Notes: a model not told the origin generated them from the letters alone. DNA of 54,814 bases from Planctomycetia bacterium (GCA_016191115.1 JACPPG010000086.1:1-54814); one strand, 5' to 3'. Positions 35,213-44,146 are shown, counted from the stretch's first letter. A program made the numbers and translations.

Positions 35213-36157
35213 ATGAAGGTCAGCATCATCGGCGCGGCGGGCCTGGTCGGTTCTTGCACGGCGTTTGCCTTGCAGACGGGACGTGTCGTGCGCGAGATCG
35301 CGCTCTTGGACGTGAACGCCGAGGCGGCCGGTGGGCAGGCGCTCGATCTGGCGCACGGCAGCCCGCTGGTGGCCGATCAGATCATCCACGCCGGCGGCTA
35401 CGAGCACGTGACGGACAGCGATCTGGTTTGCATCACGGCGGGCTTGCGCCGCAAGCCGGACGAAAGCCGCCTCGATCTTGTCAACCGCAACGTCGATTTG
35501 TTCCTCGGCATTCTGGACGAGATTCGCCGCGTGGGCTATCGCCGCGACGCGATCGTGCTCGTGGTCTCCAATCCTGTCGACGTGCTCACGTTCCTCGCTG
35601 CCGAGCGGTTGGACCTGCCGAACTCGCAAGTGTTGGGATTGGGCACTCAGTTGGACACGATCCGCTTTCGCAGCCTGATCGCCACGGCGCTCGGCGCCGC
35701 GCCCACGCAGGTCTCGGCCCTGATCCTCGGCGAACATGGCGACAGCATGGTGCCGATCTGGTCGAGCGCCACGGCGGCCGGGCTGCCACTGGAAAAATAT
35801 CCCGGCTGGTCGCCGCATCTGGCCAACGAGCTTTTCACGCGCACGAAGGGTTCCGGCGCCGAAGTCATCAAGAAGAAGGGGGGCGCGGGGTTCGCCGTCG
35901 GGATTGCCATCCAGGAAGTAATCGAGTCGATCGCCCTCGACCGCCGCCGGGTGCTGCCCGTCTCGACCGTGCAGCAGGGCTGCTACGGCATCCGCGACGT
36001 CGCGCTATCGGTGCCCACGATCGTCGGCCGCACAGGAGCCGTCGACCGGATGGAGATCGAACTGTGGCCGAAGGAGCTGCAAGGATTGCGGAAAAGCGGC
36101 CAGGTCCTCCGCGAAACGATCGACACAGTGCTGGCCCGTGTCGCGGCGCGCACCTGA
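35213..36157 (+). CDS. Malate/lactate dehydrogenase-like enzyme of the BMC operon
   Basis: A 314-residue NAD-dependent LDH/MDH. The Rossmann loop is GAAGLVG, substrate-loop AGLRRKPDESRLDLV, NPVD, and the catalytic His is in GEHGDSMVPIWSS. At the specificity position, where lactate dehydrogenases have Gln and malate dehydrogenases Arg, this protein has Arg. Its C-terminal ETIDTVLARVAA resembles the encapsulation helices in this operon, so it may be recruited to the lumen for NAD recycling. The true substrate is uncertain. Confidence 0.88.
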   Translation: MKVSIIGAAGLVGSCTAFALQTGRVVREIALLDVNAEAAGGQALDLAHGSPLVADQIIHAGGYEHVTDSDLVCITAGLRRKPDESRLDLVNRNVDLFLGILDEIRRVGYRRDAIVLVVSNPVDVLTFLAAERLDLPNSQVLGLGTQLDTIRFRSLIATALGAAPTQVSALILGEHGDSMVPIWSSATAAGLPLEKYPGWSPHLANELFTRTKGSGAEVIKKKGGAGFAVGIAIQEVIESIALDRRRVLPVSTVQQGCYGIRDVALSVPTIVGRTGAVDRMEIELWPKELQGLRKSGQVLRETIDTVLARVAART

Positions 36158-36162
36158 AAGAT

Positions 36163-36302
36163 GGACTCACCACGGAGGCACGGAGGACAATGATGAATGA
36201 TGAATGCGGAATGATGAATGTTTGTCGTGGCCTCGTGTATTTCATTCATCATTCCGCATTCATCATTTCTTCTCCGTGCCTCCGTGTCTCCGTGGTGAGT
36301 CC
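36163..36302. repeat. Long palindrome, best copy of family A
   Basis: Arms 36163-36220 (58 bases) and 36243-36302 (60 bases) around a 22-base loop. The outer parts begin GGACTCACCACGGAG and end CTCCGTGGTGAGTCC. The inner 24 bases of each arm (36197-36220 and 36243-36266) are perfectly complementary. Transcribed, this would be a stem of nearly 60 bp between two BMC genes. Confidence 0.9.
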
Positions 36303-36319
36303 GGTTGGAATTGACTGAC

Positions 36320-37588
36320 ATGCAAAAATCGCTGGACCGAAAACTGGCCGCCATTCATGCCGATCCGTCGGGGGCGCGCGACTTTATCATCGCCGACGCC
36401 AAGGATGCCGACATGGCGTTCGGCGTCGGCGCGCCGGGCCGGTCGCCCGAGATGCACGCCGGCGAGGTCCGTTTCCGGACGCTGGCCGAGTATCGCGAGC
36501 AAATCCGCCAGATCGTCCGCCAGGGGCACGTCGACATCATGCTCATGTCGGCAAGCACCAATGATCTGCTAACGATCGAGGAGGGCCTGTTCGACACGAG
36601 CCACGTCACCCCGGCGGCGCGGGCCAACGACACGAGCGACATCTTCGTCGTCCGCGGCGGCCGCTATGCCGAAAAGCCCTCGCGTCCCTTCCGCACCGCG
36701 GCGATCGACCACATCCAGTGCGGCCACGTCGACTGTCAGCCGCGGGAGCGGGCCCGCGGCGCGAACCTGGGTCTGTACAGCATCACGTTCAACAACCGCT
36801 TGGACGAAGACCTGGCGGCGCTGGAAGAGTATCGGCGGTTCCGCGTCGAGGCAGAGCAAAAGGGATTCCGCCATTTCCTGGAAGTGTTCGATCCCAACGC
36901 CCCGGCCGGCCTGGCCGCGGCGGACTTGCCGCGGTTCGTCAACGACTCGATCGCCCGCGCCCTGGCCGGCGTGGCGCAGGCCGGGCGGCCGCTGTTCCTG
37001 AAGGTCGTTTACCACGGCCCCAAGGCGATTGCGGAGCTCGTCGCCTACGACCCGCACCTGGTCGTGGGCATCCTGGGCGGCAGCGCCGGCACCACCTATG
37101 ACGCCTTCAAGCTGATCGCCGAGGCGCAAAAGTACGGCGCCCGCGTGGCCCTGTTCGGCCGCAAGATCAACCAGGCTGAATGCCAGTTGGCGTTTGTCGA
37201 GTTTCTGCGGCTCATCGTCGATGGCCGCGTCAGCCCGGAGGAGGCCGTGCGCGCGTACCACGCCGTGCTTGAGCAACTGCGGATCAAGCCGCATCGCTCG
37301 CTGGCAGACGACATGCAGCTTCAGACGGGCGTGATGAGCTACTCAGGGCGAGCCAGCGTTGCCGTGCCCGATGCCATTTCTGCCCAGCTCCCCGCAACGG
37401 TTGAAACACGCGAAAAGTCGTGCGGCTGCGGCGGCCTGCGCCATTCGAGTGCGAAGGCCGACGGCACATGCGCATGCGAGAACCATGTGGCGCACGCCGA
37501 AGCGGCCGGCGAACCGGATTTCGCGCGGATGACCCAGGCCGAAAAGCTGGCCTACAACCAGCGCGAGCGCGACCGCATCTTCGGTTGA
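36320..37588 (+). CDS. BMC-associated TIM-barrel aldolase-like protein
   Basis: A 422-residue protein resembling class I aldolases of the DeoC/FbaB superfamily. Conserved-looking stretches are LFLKVVYHGPKAI (Lys candidate for a Schiff base) and VVGILGGSAGTTYDAF followed by GARVALFGRKIN. The last 70 residues include a Cys/His cluster, KSCGCGGLRH, GTCACENHVAHAEA, and the ending EKLAYNQRERDRIFG. It is the last gene of the BMC operon. It may be a second aldolase acting on the sugar phosphate or a related triose or aldehyde reaction. The specific reaction is unknown. ATG 36320 is preferred to TTG 36305. Confidence 0.78.
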   Translation: MQKSLDRKLAAIHADPSGARDFIIADAKDADMAFGVGAPGRSPEMHAGEVRFRTLAEYREQIRQIVRQGHVDIMLMSASTNDLLTIEEGLFDTSHVTPAARANDTSDIFVVRGGRYAEKPSRPFRTAAIDHIQCGHVDCQPRERARGANLGLYSITFNNRLDEDLAALEEYRRFRVEAEQKGFRHFLEVFDPNAPAGLAAADLPRFVNDSIARALAGVAQAGRPLFLKVVYHGPKAIAELVAYDPHLVVGILGGSAGTTYDAFKLIAEAQKYGARVALFGRKINQAECQLAFVEFLRLIVDGRVSPEEAVRAYHAVLEQLRIKPHRSLADDMQLQTGVMSYSGRASVAVPDAISAQLPATVETREKSCGCGGLRHSSAKADGTCACENHVAHAEAAGEPDFARMTQAEKLAYNQRERDRIFG

Positions 37589-37632
37589 GGCGTGAAGGTG
37601 GCTGCACCAAGAATTTCGAATCCGACGATCCG

Positions 37633-37660
37633 GGTAGTGCTTAAGGTTTAAGGCACTACC
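37633..37660. terminator. Hairpin at the end of the BMC operon
   Basis: GGTAGTGCTTAA-ggt-TTAAGGCACTACC forms a stem with one bulged base, 45 bases after the last BMC gene stop and 38 before the stop of the convergent ArsR gene. No T tract follows, so factor-independent termination is uncertain. Confidence 0.5.
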
Positions 37661-37697
37661 ACGATCCGATATCTGAGATTCACATGACTCTGGCCCG

Positions 37698-38102
37698 CTA
37701 CGCCATGCCGCCGGAGGGCGCGTAGCTGAGGACGTAGTCCTCGAAACGGATGCGCCGCTCGTCCTTGGGCACGGTGGCGAACACCGTGTCGAGCAGGTTC
37801 TCGAACCGTTCCGGGAGCACGCGGTAGTAGTTGTGCTTTCCCTCGCGGCGCGAGTCGATCAGCCCGGCCACGCGCAATAGCGCCAGGTGGTGGCTTACGG
37901 CCGGCTGGCTCTGCTCCAAGAGGTCGCATAGCGCCCGCACGTGCAGCTCCTGTCGCTGCGTCAGGTACAAGAGAATCCGCAGGCGGGTTTCGTCCGACAG
38001 CAGCTTAAAGACCTTGACGAGGTCCTTCACGACGCCGTCGGGCACGTGGGGAGCGGCAATCGTGGAGGAAGACGCCGGTGACTCCGCGAGGTTACTTATC
38101 AT
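37698..38102 (-). CDS. ArsR-family winged helix-turn-helix regulator
   Basis: A 134-residue regulator of the ArsR/SmtB type. The DNA-binding domain includes FKLLSDETRLRILLYL, LHVRALCDLLEQSQPAVSHHLALL and the wing DSRREGKHNYYRV. ArsR metal sites (ELCVC) are not apparent, so it may sense something other than metal. The start could also be GTG 38117. It converges on the BMC operon. Target unknown. Confidence 0.88.
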   Translation of the reverse strand: MISNLAESPASSSTIAAPHVPDGVVKDLVKVFKLLSDETRLRILLYLTQRQELHVRALCDLLEQSQPAVSHHLALLRVAGLIDSRREGKHNYYRVLPERFENLLDTVFATVPKDERRIRFEDYVLSYAPSGGMA

Positions 38103-38582
38103 GTGATTGTTCCGCACGCGACGATCAGGGCAGCGTTTGGTGACGCCGCTGGCCGTCGGGCCTTTGTTGACAGCGGATGTGATCGGGCGCTATCGCGCGA
38201 CATCCTGGATAAGCGCGTGCCACGCACACCTGGTCCGGGCAAGAACGCAAGCCGAAAAACGGACTGCGCCCGCCGCGACCCTGCGGCATGAGCATGCGCA
38301 TGACGTTTGACTGAATTGACAACGCGTTAGATCAACACACAGAAGAGATTCGTCGCCTCGGGCAATGTCGCCGGATCCGGCCGCAGAACGCGGCTGTTCA
38401 CGAGTCGTTCCTGACGCCGGCAGCACCTGGCCAAACGACAGCGTGCATTGTAATGAGAGGTCCCCGAACCGCAAAGCATTTGCCGCGAGATTCCCCGGAA
38501 TTGGCGCCTTTTTGTCGCGCAGCTAGCTGGTGGGCGCGGTCGCCGGGCGGCCCCACGACAACCCCTCCCGGCAGCCCGGGAA
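38103..38582. other. Intergenic region, nothing recognised
   Basis: A 480-base gap between the ArsR gene (minus strand) and the 3' end of the small membrane protein gene. Short frames on both strands lack domain or codon support. Confidence 0.45.
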
Positions 38583-38972
38583 CTAGGTCCCGGGCGGCGC
38601 GACGCTAGCGCCATTTCGATCCGCGCCGTGGCCCCGGGAAACACCCCACGCGACGAACGACAGGAACGCGAAGACCATCGACGCCACCACCAGGCTGACC
38701 GCCAGGATGGCGGTGAAGTGATCCCGCATCAGGACCAGCGACGGTGGCTCGTCGGCCTTCACCGGCCGCCTGGCGACAGGCTGTCCTGGGTCGGGCTGCC
38801 GGGTTTCGGCCGCCCATCGCCGCCACTCGGCGACGGCGTCGGGCGTGCCAAAGCGGAGCAGGACCCGCTGCCGCGACCAAGCCAACCCCCACACGGTCAA
38901 GGCCATCAAGGTCGCATACACGGCGAGCCACAAAAGGCCCCAACGGGTTTGGCGCGGGGTCATCGGCGTCAC
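38583..38972 (-). CDS. Small two-helix membrane protein
   Basis: A 129-residue protein with two hydrophobic helices: residues about 12-30 (LLWLAVYATLMALTVWGLAW) and about 88-110 (AILAVSLVVASMVFAFLSFV), joined by a polar region. It overlaps the end of the M20 hydrolase gene by four bases (GTGA), so the two are translationally coupled; ATG 38963 is an alternative start. Not recognised. The coupling suggests a membrane partner of the hydrolase, but this is inference. Confidence 0.6.
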   Translation of the reverse strand: MTPMTPRQTRWGLLWLAVYATLMALTVWGLAWSRQRVLLRFGTPDAVAEWRRWAAETRQPDPGQPVARRPVKADEPPSLVLMRDHFTAILAVSLVVASMVFAFLSFVAWGVSRGHGADRNGASVAPPGT

Positions 38973-40276
38973 GGCTGTTTCTTGGCCGGCAACAGGTCCA
39001 AGACCGCCACCGACATGGCCGTCACCCCGGTCAGCAGGGTTTCCTCGGCGTCCGGATAGTACACCGCCGAGTGCAACGAGGGAGGCTCCTGGCTGACCCG
39101 CTTGTAGCCGGCCAGCCGCTTCGCGTCGACCGAGCCCAGCCGGAACATGCAGATCGGCACGCCGGCCAGGCCGAACTCGCTATAGTCCTCGCCCCCCATT
39201 GACTGCTCGGACGGCACGACCTTCTCCTCCCCTAGCGTGCGGCGGAGGGAGGCCACGACCCGGTCGACCAGCTTCTCGTCGTTGAACATAGCCGGCGTCC
39301 CCTCCGTGACGGTGATCGTGGGTTCGGGCGCGCCCGCGCTAGCGGCCACGGCCATCGCCTTGCGGCGGATCGCGGCCAACAGGTGCTTGCGGACGTCGTC
39401 GCTGAAGCTGCGGACCGTGATCTGCAAATGGCACGTGTCGCCAATGATGTTGTGCTTCGAGCCGCCGTGGATCGAGCCGACCGTGATCACGGCCGGCTCC
39501 GTCGGCTTGATCTCGCGGCTGACGATCGTTTGCAAATCGAGCACCAGGTGCGCCGCCTGGACGATCGGATCGATCGTCGTGTGCGGATAAGCGCCGTGAC
39601 CGCCACGTCCGCGGACCGTGACGTCCACCGCGTCGACGTTCGCGAGCGTGTAGCCCGCCCGATAGCCCACGCTACCGGTGGCCAGCGTGCCGTCGACGTG
39701 CAGGGCCACCGAAAAGTCGGGCTTGAAGAAGCGGCTGAAGCAGCCGTCCTCGATCATCCGCTTGGCGCCTCCCCCGCGCTCCTCGGCCGGCTGGAAGAGG
39801 AACATGATCGTGCCGCTGAAGCGATCCTTGTTGGCCGCCAGGTAGCGTGCGACGCCGACCAGGTTGGTCATATGGATGTCATGCCCACAGGCGTGCATCA
39901 CCCCAACTTCCGCGCCGCGCTCGTCCTTGACCTTGACCTGGGAAAAGAAGACAAGCCCGGTGTTCTCGACGACCGGCAGCGCGTCCATGTCGGCGCGGAG
40001 CATGAGCTTGGGCCCCGGGCCGTTCTCCATGATGGCCACGACGCCAAAGCCGCCGACGCCGGTCGTGACTTTCGTCCCCAGGGCTTGCATCGCCTCGGCC
40101 ATTTTCCGCGAGGTCTCTTTCTCCTGGAACGACAGCTCCGGGCTGTGGTGCAGATCGCGATAGAACCGCACGAGCTCGTCGCTGTGCGCGCGGGCCCACT
40201 CGCGCGGTTCCGAGGCCGCCGAGCGGCCAACGGCAAGCATCGCAACCACGGCAACGAACACGGGAAGGTGACTCAT
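38969..40276 (-). CDS. Exported M20D-family amidohydrolase
   Basis: A 435-residue metallohydrolase of the hippurate hydrolase/IAA-amino acid hydrolase group (M20D). It has a signal peptide (residues 1-22), ligand motifs HACGHDIHMTN and FQPAEERGGGAKRM with the catalytic Glu, LHVDG, GRGGHGAYPH in the lid domain, and the final His in PPSLHSAVYYPDAE. The reaction is release of an acyl group or amino acid from an N-acyl compound; substrate unknown. It is followed by the small membrane protein with four-base overlap. Confidence 0.9.
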   Translation of the reverse strand: MSHLPVFVAVVAMLAVGRSAASEPREWARAHSDELVRFYRDLHHSPELSFQEKETSRKMAEAMQALGTKVTTGVGGFGVVAIMENGPGPKLMLRADMDALPVVENTGLVFFSQVKVKDERGAEVGVMHACGHDIHMTNLVGVARYLAANKDRFSGTIMFLFQPAEERGGGAKRMIEDGCFSRFFKPDFSVALHVDGTLATGSVGYRAGYTLANVDAVDVTVRGRGGHGAYPHTTIDPIVQAAHLVLDLQTIVSREIKPTEPAVITVGSIHGGSKHNIIGDTCHLQITVRSFSDDVRKHLLAAIRRKAMAVAASAGAPEPTITVTEGTPAMFNDEKLVDRVVASLRRTLGEEKVVPSEQSMGGEDYSEFGLAGVPICMFRLGSVDAKRLAGYKRVSQEPPSLHSAVYYPDAEETLLTGVTAMSVAVLDLLPAKKQP

Positions 40277-41264
40277 GGATGCTCCCGGTAAGGCGCAGAA
40301 ATGGGGACGACGTGGGCCGCGACACGCGCGTGGCGAAGGCTCGCTTCAATTGATTGCGAACCGGCATTCGGTAAGTATGGCTGGCAGGGCGGTCGACACA
40401 AGAGTTCCGGCCGTCGCGGCGAGCCAGGGCCATGGATTTCCCAACAAGCGCGATCGCGCCGCGAGCATTCGTGACTTCCCCACCGTGGCCGGCAACCCTG
40501 GTCGTCTGTCGCGCAGACTGGCGCGACGGCGAACAGTGGTGCAAAGGCACCGGTTTGCCTGGCCGTTAGCAGCCCGCTCTCGCTGACGGCACTCGTCTTG
40601 TGCCGCGGAGCAGTTTCGGGTACTCGATAGGCCCGCCGGGACGGCACGTCCGGCGCGGCCGCGGGTGATTGACTACGGGTCGCTACAACGTTGCACGCCA
40701 CAACGCCTTATGCGGCTCCGGTGGCCCTTCGGTGCGAGGATGTCTGGCCGGTGCAGTCATCCGAGGACGCCGGCTTCGCCAGCAACGCGGTCCGGCGTAT
40801 TTTGGTTTCAGGGATTAGGGGTTGTGCGGGTCCTGCCGGGGGACCGAATTCCTGAGTGGAGGGACGGTTTTAATTTGAACGGGACATCCTTGATTTGGCC
40901 CGCCGGCTGGCGATAGGATTGTTCATATCCCTCCTACCGACGGGCGAAGGCGTCCAAGGGCTCGGGCTCGAAAATTGGCTCACCGAAAGAAGAGTCCGAG
41001 CGAAACTTTCATGAAGTCACCGCGACGATTGGCTTGCGCTATCGTGCGCGCGTTGATTTCGACAGGTTAACCCACGGCGGCGCACGGCCGCCGTGAAAAA
41101 GACATTCCCTCCCTGACACGTTGCCGGCCTTCGGCGCGCAAGTGCCGGCATCGCGTCGCACGCATCCCCCCAAGCACCGGCATCGATCGACGCGCAGAAT
41201 CGCTATCGCAAAATCGAGTGGATCGACGCCCAAGAGTAAGTCTCGGAAAGGCTGAACCTCAGTT
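40277..41264. other. Large intergenic region, no supported gene
   Basis: A 988-base gap between divergent hydrolase and cyanophycin synthetase genes. Open frames of up to 142 codons exist (for example 40273-40701 minus, 40665-40916 plus) but have no domain, weak starts, and overlap on opposite strands. A short phrase TTTCAGGGATTAGGGGTT near 40805 is repeat-like. It may contain regulatory DNA for both flanking genes. Confidence 0.45.
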
Positions 41265-43991
41265 ATGGAAATTCGGAAGGTGTCGGCGCTGCGAGGTCCG
41301 AATATCTGGGCCTCGTTCCCCGTGTTGGAAGCCCTGGTCGATCTCGGTGAGTTGAAGGACGCGGCGTCTAACGAGCTGGCGGGCTTCAACGATCGCCTGA
41401 TGGGCTGGCTGCCCTCGATGATCGAGCACCGCTGCAGCGTCGGCGAGCGCGGAGGATTCTTCGAACGGTTGCGGCGCGGCACCTACCTGGCCCACATCCT
41501 CGAGCATGTGTCGCTTGAACTACAGTGCCTCGCTGGTTGCAGCGTGGGCTTCGGAAGGGCCCGCGAAACGGCCACCGAAGGCGTCTATAAAGTTGTCGTT
41601 CGCTATCGCGAGGAAGACGTGGGCCGGTCCGCGCTAGAAACAGGCCGACGGCTCTGCCTGGCGGCCGTGCACGATCAACCCTTCGACGTCACGGGCGAGG
41701 TCAAGCAACTCCGCGACCTTTTGCACGAGGCGCAGCTTGGCCCCAGCACCCGCTCGGTCGTCGACGCGTCCACGGATCGCGATATTCCTCATCGCCGCCT
41801 GAATAGCGGCAGCCTGGTGCAGCTTGGCTGGGGCGCGCGGCAGCGGCGCATCTGGACGGCCGAAACCGATCGCACCAGCGCCATCGCCGAGTCGATCGCC
41901 CAGGACAAGGAACTGACGCGCCGGCTGCTGGCGGCCATCGGCGTGCCGGTCCCTGAGGGGCGGCCCGTCACCGACGCCGAAGACGCGTGGCAAGCCGCGC
42001 AGGCGTTGGGCGGCCCGGTCGTCGTCAAGCCACAGTGCGGGAATCAGGGTCGCGGCGTAACGACCAACCTCGCGACGCGCGAACAGGTGGTAAAAGCCTA
42101 TGAGGCAGCACGCGCGGAAGAACGGACCGTGCTCGTCGAGCGGTACGCGCCGGGCGACGACTATCGCCTGCTGGTGATCGGCGACCGCCTGGTCGCCGCG
42201 GCCCGCCGAGAGGCCGCCCAAGTCGTGGGCGATGGCGTACACACCGTCGCCCAACTGATCGAGATCGCCAACGACGATCCGCGTCGCGGCGACGATCATG
42301 CCACCAGCTTGAGCAAGATGCGGCTCGACCCGATCGCTTTGACCGTGCTGGCCGAGCAAGGCCTGTCGCCCGAGGCCGTGCCACCCGCCGGGGCCCGCGT
42401 CCTCATCCGACGTAACGCCAACCTCAGCACCGGCGGCACGGCCACCGACGTCACCGAGCGCGTTCACCCCCGCGTCGCGGCCGTGGCCGTGGAAGCGGCA
42501 AGGATGGTCGGGCTGGACATCGCCGGTATCGACGTCGTCGCCTGCGACATCGGTCGCCCCCTCGACGAGCAGGGGGGCGTGGTGGTCGAGGTCAACGCCG
42601 GGCCCGGACTGCGAATGCACCTCGAACCGTCCTCCGGTAAGGGCCAACCGGTCGGCGAAGCGATCGTCGACATGATGTTCCCATCGGGCGAGACGGGGCG
42701 CATTCCCGTTGTGGCCATCACCGGCACCAACGGCAAGACAACGACCACCCGCGCCATCGCTCACATCTTGCAGGCGGACGGCCGGCACGTCGGCATGACT
42801 TGCACGGAAGGCATCTACATCGACCGGCGACGCATCGAGACCGGCGACTGCAGCGGCCCGCAAAGCGCGCGGACCGTCCTTTTGAATCCGAAGGTCGAAG
42901 CGGCTGTTTTCGAGATCGCCCGCGGCGGCGTCCTGCGCGAGGGGCTCGGCTTCGACCGCTGCGACGTGGCCGTCGTGACCAACATCGGCGAGGGAGACCA
43001 TCTGGGACTTGGCGGGATCGAAACGCCCGAGCAGATGGCCGAAGTCAAAAGCACCGTGGTGGCTGCCGTTCGCGAAGGGGGCTGGGCCGTGCTGAAAGCG
43101 GACGACCCACTCACGGCCGCGATGACCTCCCAATGCCGCGGGTCGGCCATTTTCTTTGCCACGGATGGCGAACATCCGGTCATGCGGCAGCATCGCGATG
43201 CGGGCGGCCGCGTCGCCTTCGTCCAAGGGAAGAACCTGGTATTGGCCGAGGGGAACCATGTCGTGTGCGAGATTCCCGTCGCCAGCATTCCTATCACGCG
43301 ACAGGGCCGCGTCCGTTTCATGACCGAGAACGCCCTGGCCGCCGCCGCCGCCACCTGGGGCCTGGGCCTGTCGCCCGACCGCATCCGCGGCGGACTGCAA
43401 ACCTTCAGCAGCGATCCCGACATGGTGCCCGGACGATTCAACGTTCTGAGCCTGGGCGGAGCGACCGTGATCCTTGACTACGGGCACAACGTTTCGGCCC
43501 TCGAGGCGCTGATCGAGGCCATTGGTACATTCCCGCACGAGCGTCGCTCGGTGGTCTATTCGGCCGCCGGGGATCGCCGCGACCGGGACATGGTCCGCCA
43601 AGGGCAGATTCTCGGCGATGCCTTCGACACCGTCCGTCTTTACGAGGACCAGTACACGCGCGGACGGGCCGACGGCGAGATCATGCGGCTCATTCGCGCG
43701 GGTCTCGACGCGGGGTCGCGCGTGAAGGCGATCGAGGACTTCCACGGCGCGACGCGATCCGTCGAGGCCGCCCTGGACGCCCTCCGCCCTGGCGATTTGC
43801 TGTTGGTGCAAGCGGACGTGATCGAAGTGACGCTCGATTTCGTGCGCGAGTACCTCGCCGCCCACCCGGCGCTGACCGGCGAGGCCATCGAGGCCGACGC
43901 GATGGACGACGAGCCTCTCTGCGCGCCGCGCCCGGCGATGTCGATGGAGCGGGCGGCGGCCTTCTCGGGTTCAGGGCCCAAGGCAGCGTAA
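41265..43991 (+). CDS. cphA: Cyanophycin synthetase
   Basis: A 908-residue protein with the full domain order: N-terminal domain (about 1-165), ATP-grasp domain (about 210-470; VVVKPQCGNQGRGVTTN and VEVNAGPGLRMHLEPS), and a Mur-ligase-like domain (about 475-880; P-loop GTNGKTTTTRAIAHIL near 486; ILDYGHNVSALEAL; SAAGDRRDRDM). It polymerises aspartate and arginine into cyanophycin, a nitrogen and carbon store. No cyanophycinase is in the window, so degradation genes must be elsewhere. Length and motifs appear intact. Convergent with the APS kinase gene. Confidence 0.93.
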   Translation: MEIRKVSALRGPNIWASFPVLEALVDLGELKDAASNELAGFNDRLMGWLPSMIEHRCSVGERGGFFERLRRGTYLAHILEHVSLELQCLAGCSVGFGRARETATEGVYKVVVRYREEDVGRSALETGRRLCLAAVHDQPFDVTGEVKQLRDLLHEAQLGPSTRSVVDASTDRDIPHRRLNSGSLVQLGWGARQRRIWTAETDRTSAIAESIAQDKELTRRLLAAIGVPVPEGRPVTDAEDAWQAAQALGGPVVVKPQCGNQGRGVTTNLATREQVVKAYEAARAEERTVLVERYAPGDDYRLLVIGDRLVAAARREAAQVVGDGVHTVAQLIEIANDDPRRGDDHATSLSKMRLDPIALTVLAEQGLSPEAVPPAGARVLIRRNANLSTGGTATDVTERVHPRVAAVAVEAARMVGLDIAGIDVVACDIGRPLDEQGGVVVEVNAGPGLRMHLEPSSGKGQPVGEAIVDMMFPSGETGRIPVVAITGTNGKTTTTRAIAHILQADGRHVGMTCTEGIYIDRRRIETGDCSGPQSARTVLLNPKVEAAVFEIARGGVLREGLGFDRCDVAVVTNIGEGDHLGLGGIETPEQMAEVKSTVVAAVREGGWAVLKADDPLTAAMTSQCRGSAIFFATDGEHPVMRQHRDAGGRVAFVQGKNLVLAEGNHVVCEIPVASIPITRQGRVRFMTENALAAAAATWGLGLSPDRIRGGLQTFSSDPDMVPGRFNVLSLGGATVILDYGHNVSALEALIEAIGTFPHERRSVVYSAAGDRRDRDMVRQGQILGDAFDTVRLYEDQYTRGRADGEIMRLIRAGLDAGSRVKAIEDFHGATRSVEAALDALRPGDLLLVQADVIEVTLDFVREYLAAHPALTGEAIEADAMDDEPLCAPRPAMSMERAAAFSGSGPKAA

Positions 43992-44146
43992 GGACCTGTG
44001 CTCGAGGCCAGTGTGTGCCGCGGCTTGGCCGCCAAGGGCAAGCCGTGCCGGGACGTACGTCGGGATGGCCAGCCTACGGACATCGGTCGGTGCATCGCAC
44101 TGCTTCTGCCGAAGCAGTGGCACACGTACGGCGTCACTGCCGCGAA

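Noticed and set aside
37612..37628. TTCGAATCC, similar to a tRNA T-loop
   Set aside because: No acceptor stem, anticodon arm or CCA end could be found around it.
40665..40916. 83-codon plus-strand frame in the 988-base gap before cphA
   Set aside because: No ribosome binding site, no domain, and overlapping frames on the opposite strand.
41634..43865. A 743-codon minus-strand frame opposite cphA
   Set aside because: Antisense shadow of the cyanophycin synthetase; composition follows third-codon GC bias and no family is recognisable.
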